Source: Formosa agariphila KMM 3901 (GTDB taxonomy: Bacteria > Bacteroidota > Bacteroidia > Flavobacteriales > Flavobacteriaceae). From it: a stretch of DNA of 64,000 bases. Below the pieces are notes generated by a model. It did no database searches. It was not told where the DNA came from and saw only the letters and a list, made by a program, of their open reading frames with translations. The position numbers and the translations under genes were made by a program. The stretch is from positions 2,796,940 to 2,860,939 of the forward strand of contig NZ_HG315671.1 of the NCBI RefSeq assembly GCF_000723205.1. Direction: 5' to 3'. This document shows, in pieces, positions 28,159-36,443 of this stretch (position 1 is its first letter; each line of letters opens with the position of its first letter).

Positions 28159-28617
28159 ATGCAAAAAAAGATAAACATACAGAATAAGAAAGCTCGTTTT
28201 TTATACGAAATCTTAGACAAATATACAGCTGGGATTGTACTTTCTGGTACCGAAATAAAATCTATAAGAAGTAGTAAAGCTTCTATTGCCGAAAGTTTTT
28301 GCGAATTTAACGAGCAAGGCGAATTGTTTGTTATAAATATGACCGTTGAAGAATATAAATACGGCAACTATTACAACCACCGCCCAAAAGCAGAACGTAA
28401 ACTGCTACTAAACAAACGCGAGCTTAAAAAACTTGAAAAAGAAGTTAAGAACAGCGGATTAACCATTGTCCCATTAAAACTGTTTATAAACGATAAAGGG
28501 TTTGCTAAATTAGATATTGCTTTAGCTAAGGGTAAAAAACTTTTCGATAAACGTGAAACGATAAAAGATCGTGATAACAAACGAAACTTAGATCGCGTAA
28601 AGAAAATTTATAAATAA
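28159..28617 (+). CDS. smpB: SsrA-binding protein SmpB
   Basis: The partner of tmRNA in rescue of stalled ribosomes. The 152-residue protein shows the SmpB beta-barrel core (NKKARFLYEILDKYTAGIVLSGTEIKSIRSSKASIAESF), the ELFVINM and YNHRPKAERKLLLNKRELKKL segments, and a basic C-terminal tail (RDNKRNLDRVKKIYK) that becomes helical in the ribosome. The ATG at 28159 is used rather than a TTG at 28150, which would overlap the -7 box. The mRNA is probably leaderless. No tmRNA gene was found in the window. Confidence 0.96.
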   Translation: MQKKINIQNKKARFLYEILDKYTAGIVLSGTEIKSIRSSKASIAESFCEFNEQGELFVINMTVEEYKYGNYYNHRPKAERKLLLNKRELKKLEKEVKNSGLTIVPLKLFINDKGFAKLDIALAKGKKLFDKRETIKDRDNKRNLDRVKKIYK

Positions 28618-28648
28618 AAAGCACGTCTAATTTTACCGAATTAAAACT

Positions 28649-30187
28649 ATGAAATCGAGTTTCAGAATTATACTCATTGCCTTTACGTTTGTACTATACT
28701 CTTGTGGAGTAACCAAAAACGTGTCTACAAAAACTGTTGAAACTGTAAAGTTTGAAGTTAATCTTTTAGACCGTTCTAACGATACATATAAAGTTACCGT
28801 AACACCTCCAACATTAACCGATGCAAATTCTATTTATCAGTTTGCTTCTACAGCACCTGGTACGTATCAAGTTATGGATATAGGCCGCTATGTAAAACAT
28901 TTTAAAGCCACAGATGCAGAAGGTCATGAGTTAGCGACAAATCAGGTGACAACAAATCAATTCCAGTTGACTTCTCCTGAAAAAATTGCAAAAATAGAAT
29001 ATGAGATTTCAGAAACCTGGGATACGCCGGTTTCTGAAAACAAAATCTATTTAATGTGTGGAACTTCTATAGAAAACGATCATGCCTTAATTAACGGACA
29101 AGCTGTTTTTGGATATTTTAAAGACAAACAAAATAGCCCTATTACTATTAAGCTAGACTTTCCAGAAACTTGGAGTGTGGGCACTGCTTTAACTAAAAAT
29201 GCTGACAGTTTATATTATGCCGAAGATTACGACAAAGTCGTAGACTCACCTATTCTGCTAGGAAATCTTACTAAAGCAAATATGAATATTGAAGGTACAA
29301 ATGTAGATATTTATACCTATTCTAAAACGGGTATGGTAACCTCTAACCAAGTGTTAGAGTCTATGAAAAACATGTTACTTTCTGCTAGCGGATTTCTTAA
29401 CGGTTTACCTGTAAAAAATTACACCTTCTTGTTTCATTTTGAAGACACAACCAATGGTGCCTGGGAACACTCATATAGTTCAGAATACATTTACAAGGAA
29501 GACAAATGGGAAAATTTAGAAAAGCAAGTTGTTGAAGTTGCTGCTCACGAATTCTTTCATGTTGTGACCCCTTTAAATATACACAGTGAAATTGTAGAGC
29601 AATTTAATTTTATAACACCTGTAGCATCTAGACATTTATGGCTGTACGAAGGAACTACAGAATGGGCAGCACATATGATGCTATTTCGTTCGGGATTAAA
29701 ATCTACAGAAGATTACTTTAACACCTTGTCTCGAAAAATAATGGTTGAAACCAAATACTTCAATCCAGACTTAAGTTTAGAACAATTATCATTAACCTCT
29801 TACACAAAAGCTGGCCAAAAACAATACGGGAATATTTATATGAAAGGTGCAATAGTTGCAGGACTTTTAGATATAAAAATTTTAGAATTGTCTAATGGAA
29901 AACGCGGATATGTAGATGTTATTAATGATTTAGCAAAAAAATATGGACCAGACATTCCTTTCGACGACGCTACTTTTTACAGCACTTTTGTAAAAGAAAC
30001 CTATCCTGAAATTGAAGCATTTATAGACGATTATATTGTAAACACTAAGTCGCTACCCATTAAAACGTATTATAATAAGATTGGCGTAGATTATAATGAA
30101 AACACTAATACGTTTTCATTAAACGCGACTCCTACTGCAGAACAATTGCAATTAAGAACTAAATGGATGGCACCAATAAGCATTTAA
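28649..30187 (+). CDS. M61-like zinc metallopeptidase, lipoprotein
   Basis: A 512-residue envelope peptidase. The signal peptide ends in a lipobox (VLYSCG), so it is likely a lipoprotein. An N-terminal beta domain (DRSNDTYKVTVTPP, FASTAPGTYQVMDIGRY) is as in M61 glycyl aminopeptidases, and the zinc site is H300-E301-x-x-H304 (AAHEFFHVVTPLN) with the third ligand expected in LWLYEGTTEWAA. The usual C-terminal PDZ domain is short or missing: only about 60 residues follow the last helical part. It starts 31 bp after smpB; a one-mismatch -7 box (TAATTTTA) at 28627-28634 could give it a separate promoter. The substrate is unknown. Confidence 0.82.
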   Translation: MKSSFRIILIAFTFVLYSCGVTKNVSTKTVETVKFEVNLLDRSNDTYKVTVTPPTLTDANSIYQFASTAPGTYQVMDIGRYVKHFKATDAEGHELATNQVTTNQFQLTSPEKIAKIEYEISETWDTPVSENKIYLMCGTSIENDHALINGQAVFGYFKDKQNSPITIKLDFPETWSVGTALTKNADSLYYAEDYDKVVDSPILLGNLTKANMNIEGTNVDIYTYSKTGMVTSNQVLESMKNMLLSASGFLNGLPVKNYTFLFHFEDTTNGAWEHSYSSEYIYKEDKWENLEKQVVEVAAHEFFHVVTPLNIHSEIVEQFNFITPVASRHLWLYEGTTEWAAHMMLFRSGLKSTEDYFNTLSRKIMVETKYFNPDLSLEQLSLTSYTKAGQKQYGNIYMKGAIVAGLLDIKILELSNGKRGYVDVINDLAKKYGPDIPFDDATFYSTFVKETYPEIEAFIDDYIVNTKSLPIKTYYNKIGVDYNENTNTFSLNATPTAEQLQLRTKWMAPISI

Positions 30188-30198
30188 TACCTTTTAAA

Positions 30199-30753
30199 AT
30201 GAAACATCTTTTATTTGCATTTGGATTGAGTATTTTTATGATTTCACCAACTTTTGCTCAAAAAAAGAAAGAGGTAGAAATACAAAAAACAGATTATAGA
30301 CCTTTAGTAAAGTCTTTAGAAACCACTTTAGGTACTTTATATTTATCGCTTTCTGGCGATAAAAAAGAAAAACGCGATTGGGATTTATTTAAATTCTTAT
30401 TTAAAGAAGATGCTAAATTAATTACAACGGGAGTCGATTACGAAGGTAAATTACAAGCCAAATACATGTCGCCCGCCGAATACGTAAAAGCATCTAAATC
30501 GTGGATGTTAAAAAACGGATTTCACGAAAAAGAGATAAACAGAATCGTACATACCTATGGCGATATTACCCAAGTTTTTAGCACATTTGAGGCCTATCAT
30601 TCCTCAGAAGACAAAGAGCCTTTCATGAAAGGAATTAACAGTATTCAATTGTTATTCGACGGAAACAGATGGTGGATTATTAACTTGTTATGGACCAACG
30701 AAACTGAGGATAAACCTATCCCTGCAGAATTCCTTCAAAAAGACGACTACTAG
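30199..30753 (+). CDS. Secreted protein of unknown function, NTF2-like
   Basis: A 184-residue protein with a signal peptide (MKHLLFAFGLSIFMISPTFAQ). The mature part has an SnoaL/NTF2-like layout: a long helix (LVKSLETTLGTLYLSLSGD), FLFKEDAKLITTGVD, HTYGDITQVFSTFEAYHS, then paired strands ending GINSIQLLFDGNRWWIINLLW. That is the order seen in DUF4440-type proteins. The ATG at 30199 comes 11 bp after the peptidase stop; reading from an upstream ATG would put the hydrophobic segment inside. Co-transcription with the M61-like peptidase is likely, but no functional tie is known. Its stop shares the CTAG at 30750-30753 with the convergent pcm gene. Confidence 0.7.
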   Translation: MKHLLFAFGLSIFMISPTFAQKKKEVEIQKTDYRPLVKSLETTLGTLYLSLSGDKKEKRDWDLFKFLFKEDAKLITTGVDYEGKLQAKYMSPAEYVKASKSWMLKNGFHEKEINRIVHTYGDITQVFSTFEAYHSSEDKEPFMKGINSIQLLFDGNRWWIINLLWTNETEDKPIPAEFLQKDDY

Positions 30754-31391
30754 TTTTTATCTTCTAACAAGGGTACAAAACGAAACTCACCAAATTCGTG
30801 TTTTTCAAATTCTTTCGGCCCCTTTCTAACAAAAAGTGTCATGGTTTGCACTTGGTCTCCAACCGGAATTACTAAACGCCCTCCAATATTTAACTGACTT
30901 AATAATGGCGTTGGCACAAATGGTGCTCCAGCGGTAACAATAATACCATCAAACGGTGCTTCTTCTGGCATCCCTTTATAGCCATCTCCAAAAATTAATT
31001 TCTTAGGACGATATCCCAGTTTAGGAAGAAATTTACTCGTCTTTTTAAATAATTCTAACTGACGTTCTATACTAAACACTTTAACACCTAATTCGCATAA
31101 CACAGCAGTTTGGTATCCACTTCCTGTACCAATTTCTAAAATTTTGGCATCGCGATTAAGTTGTAATAACTCAGTTTGAAAAGCTACAGTATACGGCTGA
31201 GAAATGGTTTGATCTGCCGCAATCGGGAAAGCTTTATCTTGATAAGCATGATCTAAAAAACTAGAATCCATAAACAGGTGTCTTGGTATATTACCTATTG
31301 TTTTAAGCACATTAACATCTGTAATGCCCTTATTTTTTAATGTATTTACCAATTGCTGACGTAATCCTTGATGTTTAAAAGTATCTTTCAA
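30750..31391 (-). CDS. pcm: Protein-L-isoaspartate O-methyltransferase
   Basis: A cytoplasmic SAM-dependent repair enzyme that methylates isoaspartyl residues in aged proteins. The 213 residues show the family pattern: IPRHLFMD, the substrate loop IAADQTISQPYTVAFQTELL, SAM motif I ILEIGTGSGYQTAVL at about 82-96, and FDGIIVTAGAPFVP. The stop codon overlaps that of the convergent gene by 4 bp, so their mRNAs must overlap at their ends. A -7 box (TACTTTTG) at 31435-31442 gives it its own promoter, back-to-back with the one for the Gfo/Idh gene. Confidence 0.95.
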   Translation of the reverse strand: MKDTFKHQGLRQQLVNTLKNKGITDVNVLKTIGNIPRHLFMDSSFLDHAYQDKAFPIAADQTISQPYTVAFQTELLQLNRDAKILEIGTGSGYQTAVLCELGVKVFSIERQLELFKKTSKFLPKLGYRPKKLIFGDGYKGMPEEAPFDGIIVTAGAPFVPTPLLSQLNIGGRLVIPVGDQVQTMTLFVRKGPKEFEKHEFGEFRFVPLLEDKN

Positions 31392-31434
31392 AAGAGTGTA
31401 TAATATTATGAGGTTGGTAGAAATATTCGTTTTG

Positions 31435-31442
31435 CAAAAGTA
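31435..31442 (-). promoter_or_regulatory. -7 box (TACTTTTG) for pcm
   Basis: Exact TAnnTTTG match on the minus strand, 43 nt before the pcm ATG. Confidence 0.55.
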
Positions 31443-31489
31443 AATCTTTTTTTAAATTTTTATTAGCATTTAAAACTCATAAAAAATCT

Positions 31490-31497
31490 TATTTTTG
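31490..31497 (+). promoter_or_regulatory. -7 box (TATTTTTG) for the Gfo/Idh gene
   Basis: Exact TAnnTTTG match, 17 nt before the ATG at 31515; it is divergent from the pcm promoter, 47 bp away. Confidence 0.6.
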
Positions 31498-31514
31498 TTT
31501 AAAACCCTATTCAC

Positions 31515-32474
31515 ATGTTAAAAGCTGGAGTTCTTGGTGCTGGTCATCTCGGAAAAATTCATTTAAAACTTCTAAATCAATCTGATAAGTACCAACTTGT
31601 AGGTTTTCATGATGCAGATAAAGAAAACGCTAAAAAAGTTGAAGCCGAATTTGGTTATAAATTTTTTGAAACTGTAGAAGAATTAATAGAAGCTGTAGAT
31701 GTAGTAGATATTGTAACGCCTACGCTTTCGCACTACGATTGTGCTAAATTAGCAATCTCTAAAGGCAAAAATATTTTTGTTGAAAAACCAATTACAAATA
31801 CGGTTCAAGAAGCTGAAGCTTTAAGAACTTTGGTGGCCGAGTACAAAGTAAAAGGACAAGTTGGGCATGTAGAACGTTTTAACCCTGCCTTTACCGCAAT
31901 TAAGGATTTACTTGATAAACCCATGTTTATTGAAGCGCACCGTTTGGCCGAATTTAATCCCAGAGGAACAGATGTTCCAGTTGTTTTAGATTTAATGATT
32001 CACGATATCGACATTATTTTAAGTGTAGTACAATCTAAAGTAAAACATATTAGCGCGAGTGGTGTGTCTGTAATTAGCGAAACACCAGATATTGCAAATG
32101 CTAGAATTGAATTTGTTAATGGCTGTGTTGCTAACCTTACTGCCAGTAGAATTTCGTTAAAAAGCATGCGTAAAACACGTTTCTTTCAGCGTGATGCTTA
32201 TATATCTGTCGATTTTCTAGAAAAGAAATGTGAAGTTGTTAAAATGAAAGATGCTCCAAAAAATCCAGGAGATTTCGATATGATTTTACAAAATGCTGAA
32301 GGTATTAAAAAGCAAATTTATTTTGCAAATCCAGATGTGGCAAACAACAATGCCATTCTAGACGAATTAGAAACCTTTGCAGATGCCATTAATAACAACA
32401 CTAAACCTGTTGTAACTTTACACGATGGAACTGAAGCTTTACGAGTTGCAAATATGATTATCGATCAATTTTAA
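31515..32474 (+). CDS. Gfo/Idh/MocA family oxidoreductase
   Basis: A 319-residue NAD(P)-dependent oxidoreductase. The Rossmann fold begins at once with GVLGAGHLGKIH (residues 5-16); the family's EKP motif is in NIFVEKPITNTVQEAE, and the catalytic-region histidine in MIHDIDIILSVV follows GTDVPVVLDL. The C-terminal alpha/beta domain completes the family length. The sugar or other substrate cannot be read from sequence. It begins a run of plus-strand genes with the 3-hydroxyacyl-CoA dehydrogenase 26 bp later, and they may share the promoter. Confidence 0.88.
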   Translation: MLKAGVLGAGHLGKIHLKLLNQSDKYQLVGFHDADKENAKKVEAEFGYKFFETVEELIEAVDVVDIVTPTLSHYDCAKLAISKGKNIFVEKPITNTVQEAEALRTLVAEYKVKGQVGHVERFNPAFTAIKDLLDKPMFIEAHRLAEFNPRGTDVPVVLDLMIHDIDIILSVVQSKVKHISASGVSVISETPDIANARIEFVNGCVANLTASRISLKSMRKTRFFQRDAYISVDFLEKKCEVVKMKDAPKNPGDFDMILQNAEGIKKQIYFANPDVANNNAILDELETFADAINNNTKPVVTLHDGTEALRVANMIIDQF

Positions 32475-32500
32475 TCACCTCTCTTAACATTTAAACACTC

Positions 32501-33391
32501 ATGAAAAACATTGCAGTTATAGGTGCAGGAACTATGGGCAATGGTATTGCGCATACCTTCGCACAAAGCGGATTTAATGTACAATTAATAGATGTTAATG
32601 AAATTGCCTTAGAAAAAGGGGTAAACATTATTTCCAAAAATTTAGACCGATTAGTTTCTAAAGACGTTATATCTGAAGTTCAGAAAAGCGAAACATTAAA
32701 TCGAATTTCAACATTTACAGCGATGTCTGAAGGTGTAAAAAATGTCGATTTAGTTGTTGAAGCCGCTACAGAAAATATCGATTTAAAACTCAAAATATTT
32801 AAACAATTAGATGATATTTGTTCTAAAGACACCATTTTAGCCACAAACACATCGTCTATTTCAATTACGCAAATTGCTGCTGTAACCTCTCGTCCAGAAT
32901 TAGTTATCGGAATGCATTTTATGAATCCTGTTCCGATTATGAAACTGGTTGAAATTATTCGCGGGTATAATACAAGCGATACGGTAACTAAAACCATAAT
33001 GGAGCTTTCGGAAACTTTAGGAAAAGCACCAGTAGAAGTTAACGATTACCCTGGATTTGTTGCAAATAGAATCTTAATGCCCATGCTAAACGAATCTATA
33101 GAAACGTTATACAATGGCGTTGCAGGTGTTACAGAAATAGATACGGTTATGAAGTTAGGTATGGCACACCCCATGGGACCTTTACAATTAGCCGATTTTA
33201 TTGGTTTAGATGTCTGCTTATCTATTTTAAATGTCATGTACGATGGCTTTAAAAATCCTAAATATGCACCATGCCCATTGTTAGTTAATATGGTTAATGC
33301 GGGAAAATTAGGTGTAAAATCTGGTGAAGGGTTTTACGATTATTCAAAGAGCAGAAAAGCAGAAGTTGTTGCTAAACAATTTTTAAAATAA
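32501..33391 (+). CDS. 3-hydroxybutyryl-CoA dehydrogenase family protein
   Basis: A 296-residue NAD-dependent dehydrogenase that interconverts 3-hydroxyacyl-CoA and 3-ketoacyl-CoA. The N-terminal NAD motif is GAGTMGNGIAHTFA at residues 7-20. The catalytic histidine is in GMHFMNPVPIMKLVEII, and the C-terminal helical domain has VNDYPGFVANRILMPMLNE and MKLGMAHPMGPLQLADFIGLDVCL. Length and single-domain form match Hbd/PaaH-like enzymes. Chain length and pathway (fatty acid oxidation, phenylacetate or polyhydroxybutyrate) are open, as no related genes lie nearby. Confidence 0.92.
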   Translation: MKNIAVIGAGTMGNGIAHTFAQSGFNVQLIDVNEIALEKGVNIISKNLDRLVSKDVISEVQKSETLNRISTFTAMSEGVKNVDLVVEAATENIDLKLKIFKQLDDICSKDTILATNTSSISITQIAAVTSRPELVIGMHFMNPVPIMKLVEIIRGYNTSDTVTKTIMELSETLGKAPVEVNDYPGFVANRILMPMLNESIETLYNGVAGVTEIDTVMKLGMAHPMGPLQLADFIGLDVCLSILNVMYDGFKNPKYAPCPLLVNMVNAGKLGVKSGEGFYDYSKSRKAEVVAKQFLK

Positions 33392-33440
33392 TCATTTTTG
33401 TGCTACTTACAGCTCATTTTTAAATGCATAAATACATAAG

Positions 33441-34106
33441 ATGTCGATTCAAAAAAATCTAAATCATATCAAAGAAAATTTACCAAAAGATGTAACACTT
33501 GTTGCTGTTTCTAAAACAAAACCTGTTAGCGATTTACAAGAAGCCTACGACGCTGGACAACGCATTTTTGGTGAAAATAAAATTCAGGAAATGGCCGAAA
33601 AACACGAGCTGTTACCTAAGGATATAGAATGGCATATGATTGGTCATGTACAACGAAACAAAGTTAAATATATGGCTTCGTTTGTGAGTTTAATTCATGG
33701 TGTTGAAAACGAAAAATTACTAATTGAAATAAATAAACAAGCGGCAAAACATAATCGTACCATAGATTGTTTACTACAAATTAAGATTGCCGATGAAGAT
33801 TCTAAATTTGGTATGACCGAAGCAGAGGCAACACAAATTCTTCAATCTAAAACGAATTCAGATTTGAAACACGTTAATATTGTAGGAGTTATGGGTATGG
33901 CAACCTTTACCGAGAATGAATCTCAAATAAAAACAGAATTTATCCAATTAAAAACTATCTTTAATACTTTAAAAACACTGCATAACAATCCTGCTCAGTT
34001 TAAAACCATTTCTATGGGAATGAGCGGAGATTATCCTTTAGCAATAGCATGTGGCAGCACAATGGTACGTATTGGAAGTAGTATTTTTGGAGTCCGAAAT
34101 TATTAA
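33441..34106 (+). CDS. YggS/PLPBP family pyridoxal phosphate homeostasis protein
   Basis: A 221-residue single TIM-barrel PLP protein without known catalysis that buffers PLP. The PLP lysine is K25 in LVAVSKTKPV. The family motifs FGENKIQEMAEK, WHMIGHVQRNKVKYM, and the phosphate-binding ISMGMSGDYPLAIACGSTMVRIGSSIFG are all present. The ATG at 33441 follows the preceding gene by 49 bp. It is followed after 13 bp by the exonuclease gene. Confidence 0.95.
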   Translation: MSIQKNLNHIKENLPKDVTLVAVSKTKPVSDLQEAYDAGQRIFGENKIQEMAEKHELLPKDIEWHMIGHVQRNKVKYMASFVSLIHGVENEKLLIEINKQAAKHNRTIDCLLQIKIADEDSKFGMTEAEATQILQSKTNSDLKHVNIVGVMGMATFTENESQIKTEFIQLKTIFNTLKTLHNNPAQFKTISMGMSGDYPLAIACGSTMVRIGSSIFGVRNY

Positions 34107-34119
34107 TTTTTAAGAGTAT

Positions 34120-35499
34120 ATTATTTACGCAGTTTTAGACATAGAGACCACCGGTGGCAAGTTTAATCAAGAAGGCATTACCGAAATTGCTATCCACAAA
34201 TACGATGGACACACCGTTGTAGACCAATTTATATCCTTGGTAAATCCAGAGCGAGACATTCAACCTTTTGTTGTTAATCTTACTGGAATTAACAGTAATA
34301 TGCTTAAAAATGCGCCTAAATTTTACGAGATAGCAAAGCGTATTATTGAGATTACCGAAGACTGTATTATCGTAGCACATAACTCTGAATTCGATTACCG
34401 CATTTTACGTACAGAGTTCAACAGGTTAGGTTACGATTATAAACGTAAAACACTTTGTACCGTAGAATTATCGAAAGATTTAATTCCAGACCAGCCGTCT
34501 TATAGCTTAGGAAAACTGGTTCGATCTCTCGGAATTCCTGTAACAGATAGACATCGGGCTAACGGAGATGCTTTGGCAACAGTAAAGTTGTTTAAACTAC
34601 TCCAAACGAAAGACACGACTAAAAAAATCATTCAATCTTCAATTAAAGAAGGACAGAAGCGTAATAAAATAGATAATAAGCTTATAGATATTATAGAACC
34701 TCTTCCTACTATTACAGGTGTATATTATATTCAGAAAAAAGGAGGAGACATTATATACATTGGCAAAAGCAGAAATATTAAACGTCGCGTTAATCAGCAT
34801 TTTACCGCTACAGATACGAAATCTAAAAAAATTCAACTTCATGTTAGTGCCGTAAGCTATGAAGAAACAGGTAGCGAATTAGTAGCGTTGCTTAAAGAAA
34901 ACGAAGAAATAAAACGCCTGAAGCCCATTTATAATAGAGCTAGAAAACGTACGCATTTTACACATGCCTTGTACGCCTTTAAAGATAAAAATGGTTATAT
35001 CAATTTAAAAATTGATGTTGCAGACGGTCGTAAACATCCTATTACCACTTTTAGTAATAAGCAAAGTGCAAAACACTTTATAGAACATCATGTAGAAGCC
35101 TATAACTTTTGCCTACAATTAACTGGTTTAGGTGCTACTAATTCTGAAAAACCATGTTTTAATCACAGTTTAAAAACGTGTCACGGTGCATGTATTAAAG
35201 AAGAATCTGCAGCAGAATACAATTTACGAGTTCAAGAACTTATCGATAAAAATAGTTATGCTCACAAAAACATGATTATTGTAGATCGTGGACGAGATAT
35301 TGACGAGCGCAGTGCCATTTACATTAAGAACGGACAATTTGAAGGCTTAGGATTCTTTAATTTAAACTTTCAAATCAATAATATTTCGGTTCTAGAATCT
35401 ATTATTACAAAAATGGAAAACAATAGAGATACGCAACATATTATTCAGAGTTACTTACGCAGTCACAAAAAAATTAAAATAATTCAGCTACCTTCTTAA
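34120..35499 (+). CDS. DEDD exonuclease fused to a GIY-YIG nuclease domain
   Basis: A 459-residue DNA-repair-type nuclease. The N-terminal DnaQ-like 3'-5' exonuclease has D7 and E9 in YAVLDIETTGGKF, the middle motif HNSEFDYRILRTEF, and HRANGDALATVKLF. A UvrC/Cho-like GIY-YIG domain follows at about 198-280 (TGVYYIQKKGGDIIYIGKSRNIKRRVNQHF). The likely activity is structure-specific nicking plus trimming. Start: the first in-frame ATG or GTG is well inside the exonuclease domain, a TTG at 34237 would delete D7 and E9, and a stop stands at 34111-34113. The only start that keeps the whole domain is ATT at 34120 (or 34123), giving MIYAVLDIETTGG. So the gene either uses ATT or carries a G-to-T change. 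Confidence 0.85.
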   Translation: MIYAVLDIETTGGKFNQEGITEIAIHKYDGHTVVDQFISLVNPERDIQPFVVNLTGINSNMLKNAPKFYEIAKRIIEITEDCIIVAHNSEFDYRILRTEFNRLGYDYKRKTLCTVELSKDLIPDQPSYSLGKLVRSLGIPVTDRHRANGDALATVKLFKLLQTKDTTKKIIQSSIKEGQKRNKIDNKLIDIIEPLPTITGVYYIQKKGGDIIYIGKSRNIKRRVNQHFTATDTKSKKIQLHVSAVSYEETGSELVALLKENEEIKRLKPIYNRARKRTHFTHALYAFKDKNGYINLKIDVADGRKHPITTFSNKQSAKHFIEHHVEAYNFCLQLTGLGATNSEKPCFNHSLKTCHGACIKEESAAEYNLRVQELIDKNSYAHKNMIIVDRGRDIDERSAIYIKNGQFEGLGFFNLNFQINNISVLESIITKMENNRDTQHIIQSYLRSHKKIKIIQLPS

Positions 35500-35550
35500 A
35501 AGTATTCTTAACATACTTTTTTAAAATTAAGAACATAAGCTAAGTTTACT

Positions 35551-35558
35551 TACTTTTG
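35551..35558 (+). promoter_or_regulatory. -7 box (TACTTTTG) immediately before the channel gene
   Basis: Exact TAnnTTTG match, only 5 nt before the ATG at 35564; a leaderless mRNA is expected. Confidence 0.65.
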
Positions 35559-35563
35559 ATTTT

Positions 35564-36439
35564 ATGATTGAGCCAAAACAAGATAAAAACTGGAAAGTCC
35601 GTTTACATGAAATAATTTATGAAGCAGATACGCCTGCGGGAAAGTTATTCGACATACTGCTTCTTGTGGTTATTATTGCCAGTATTCTTTTGGTTATGCT
35701 GGAAAGTGTTTATTCTATTGATATAAAATATCACGACTTTCTAAACATTTCAGAATGGATTATAACGGTACTTTTTACTATTGAATACATTGCTAGAATA
35801 ATTACTGTAAAAAAACCATTCAAATATATTTTTAGTTTTTACGGTATTATCGACTTACTCTCTACTGCTCCAAAATATTTATCATTAATATTTGCAGGAA
35901 CACATGCCTTAGTGGCTTTAAGAGCATTAAGATTATTACGCGTTTTCAGAATATTAAAATTAGCCCGCTACTTAGGTGCTTCAAATAATTTAGTTTCTGC
36001 TTTAAAGGCTAGTAGAGCAAAAATTTCTGTGTTCTTGTTTACAGTTGTAATACTAGCAGTTATTTTAGGCACTATTATGTATTTAATTGAAGGAGACCAT
36101 AACGAAGGATTTGCAAACATTCCTAAAAGCGTGTATTGGTGTATTGTAACCCTTACAACGGTAGGTTTTGGAGATATTGCTCCACAGACACCTTTAGGAC
36201 AATTTATAGCAGCTTTAATCATGATTTTAGGTTACGGTATTATTGCTGTGCCTACAGGAATTGTAACAGCCGAATACACCAGTCAAGGTAATAATAATAA
36301 AAACAACACTAGTCCTAACAACCCAGAAGTTAAAAAAGTACGTTTAAATTCGCAATCATGTTCAAACTGCTTAAAAAGCGACCACAGAGACGGCGCTCAA
36401 AATTGTTATAATTGCGGAGAACCTCTTCATAATACATAG
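35564..36439 (+). CDS. Voltage-gated-type potassium channel with zinc-ribbon-like tail
   Basis: A 291-residue inner membrane protein with six transmembrane segments. The S4 voltage-sensor helix repeats arginine every third residue (VALRALRLLRVFRILKLARYLG, about residues 116-140). The pore loop carries the potassium filter TVGFGD at residues 199-204. The C-terminal tail after the last helix has two cysteine pairs, C266/C269 (SCSNC) and C281/C284 (CYNCGEPL), spaced as in a rubredoxin-like zinc ribbon. It overlaps nothing but ends 4 bp before the miaA TTG, so the two are one transcript. Selectivity for K+ is from the filter; voltage response is inferred from S4. Confidence 0.88.
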   Translation: MIEPKQDKNWKVRLHEIIYEADTPAGKLFDILLLVVIIASILLVMLESVYSIDIKYHDFLNISEWIITVLFTIEYIARIITVKKPFKYIFSFYGIIDLLSTAPKYLSLIFAGTHALVALRALRLLRVFRILKLARYLGASNNLVSALKASRAKISVFLFTVVILAVILGTIMYLIEGDHNEGFANIPKSVYWCIVTLTTVGFGDIAPQTPLGQFIAALIMILGYGIIAVPTGIVTAEYTSQGNNNKNNTSPNNPEVKKVRLNSQSCSNCLKSDHRDGAQNCYNCGEPLHNT

Positions 36440-36443
36440 CCCT

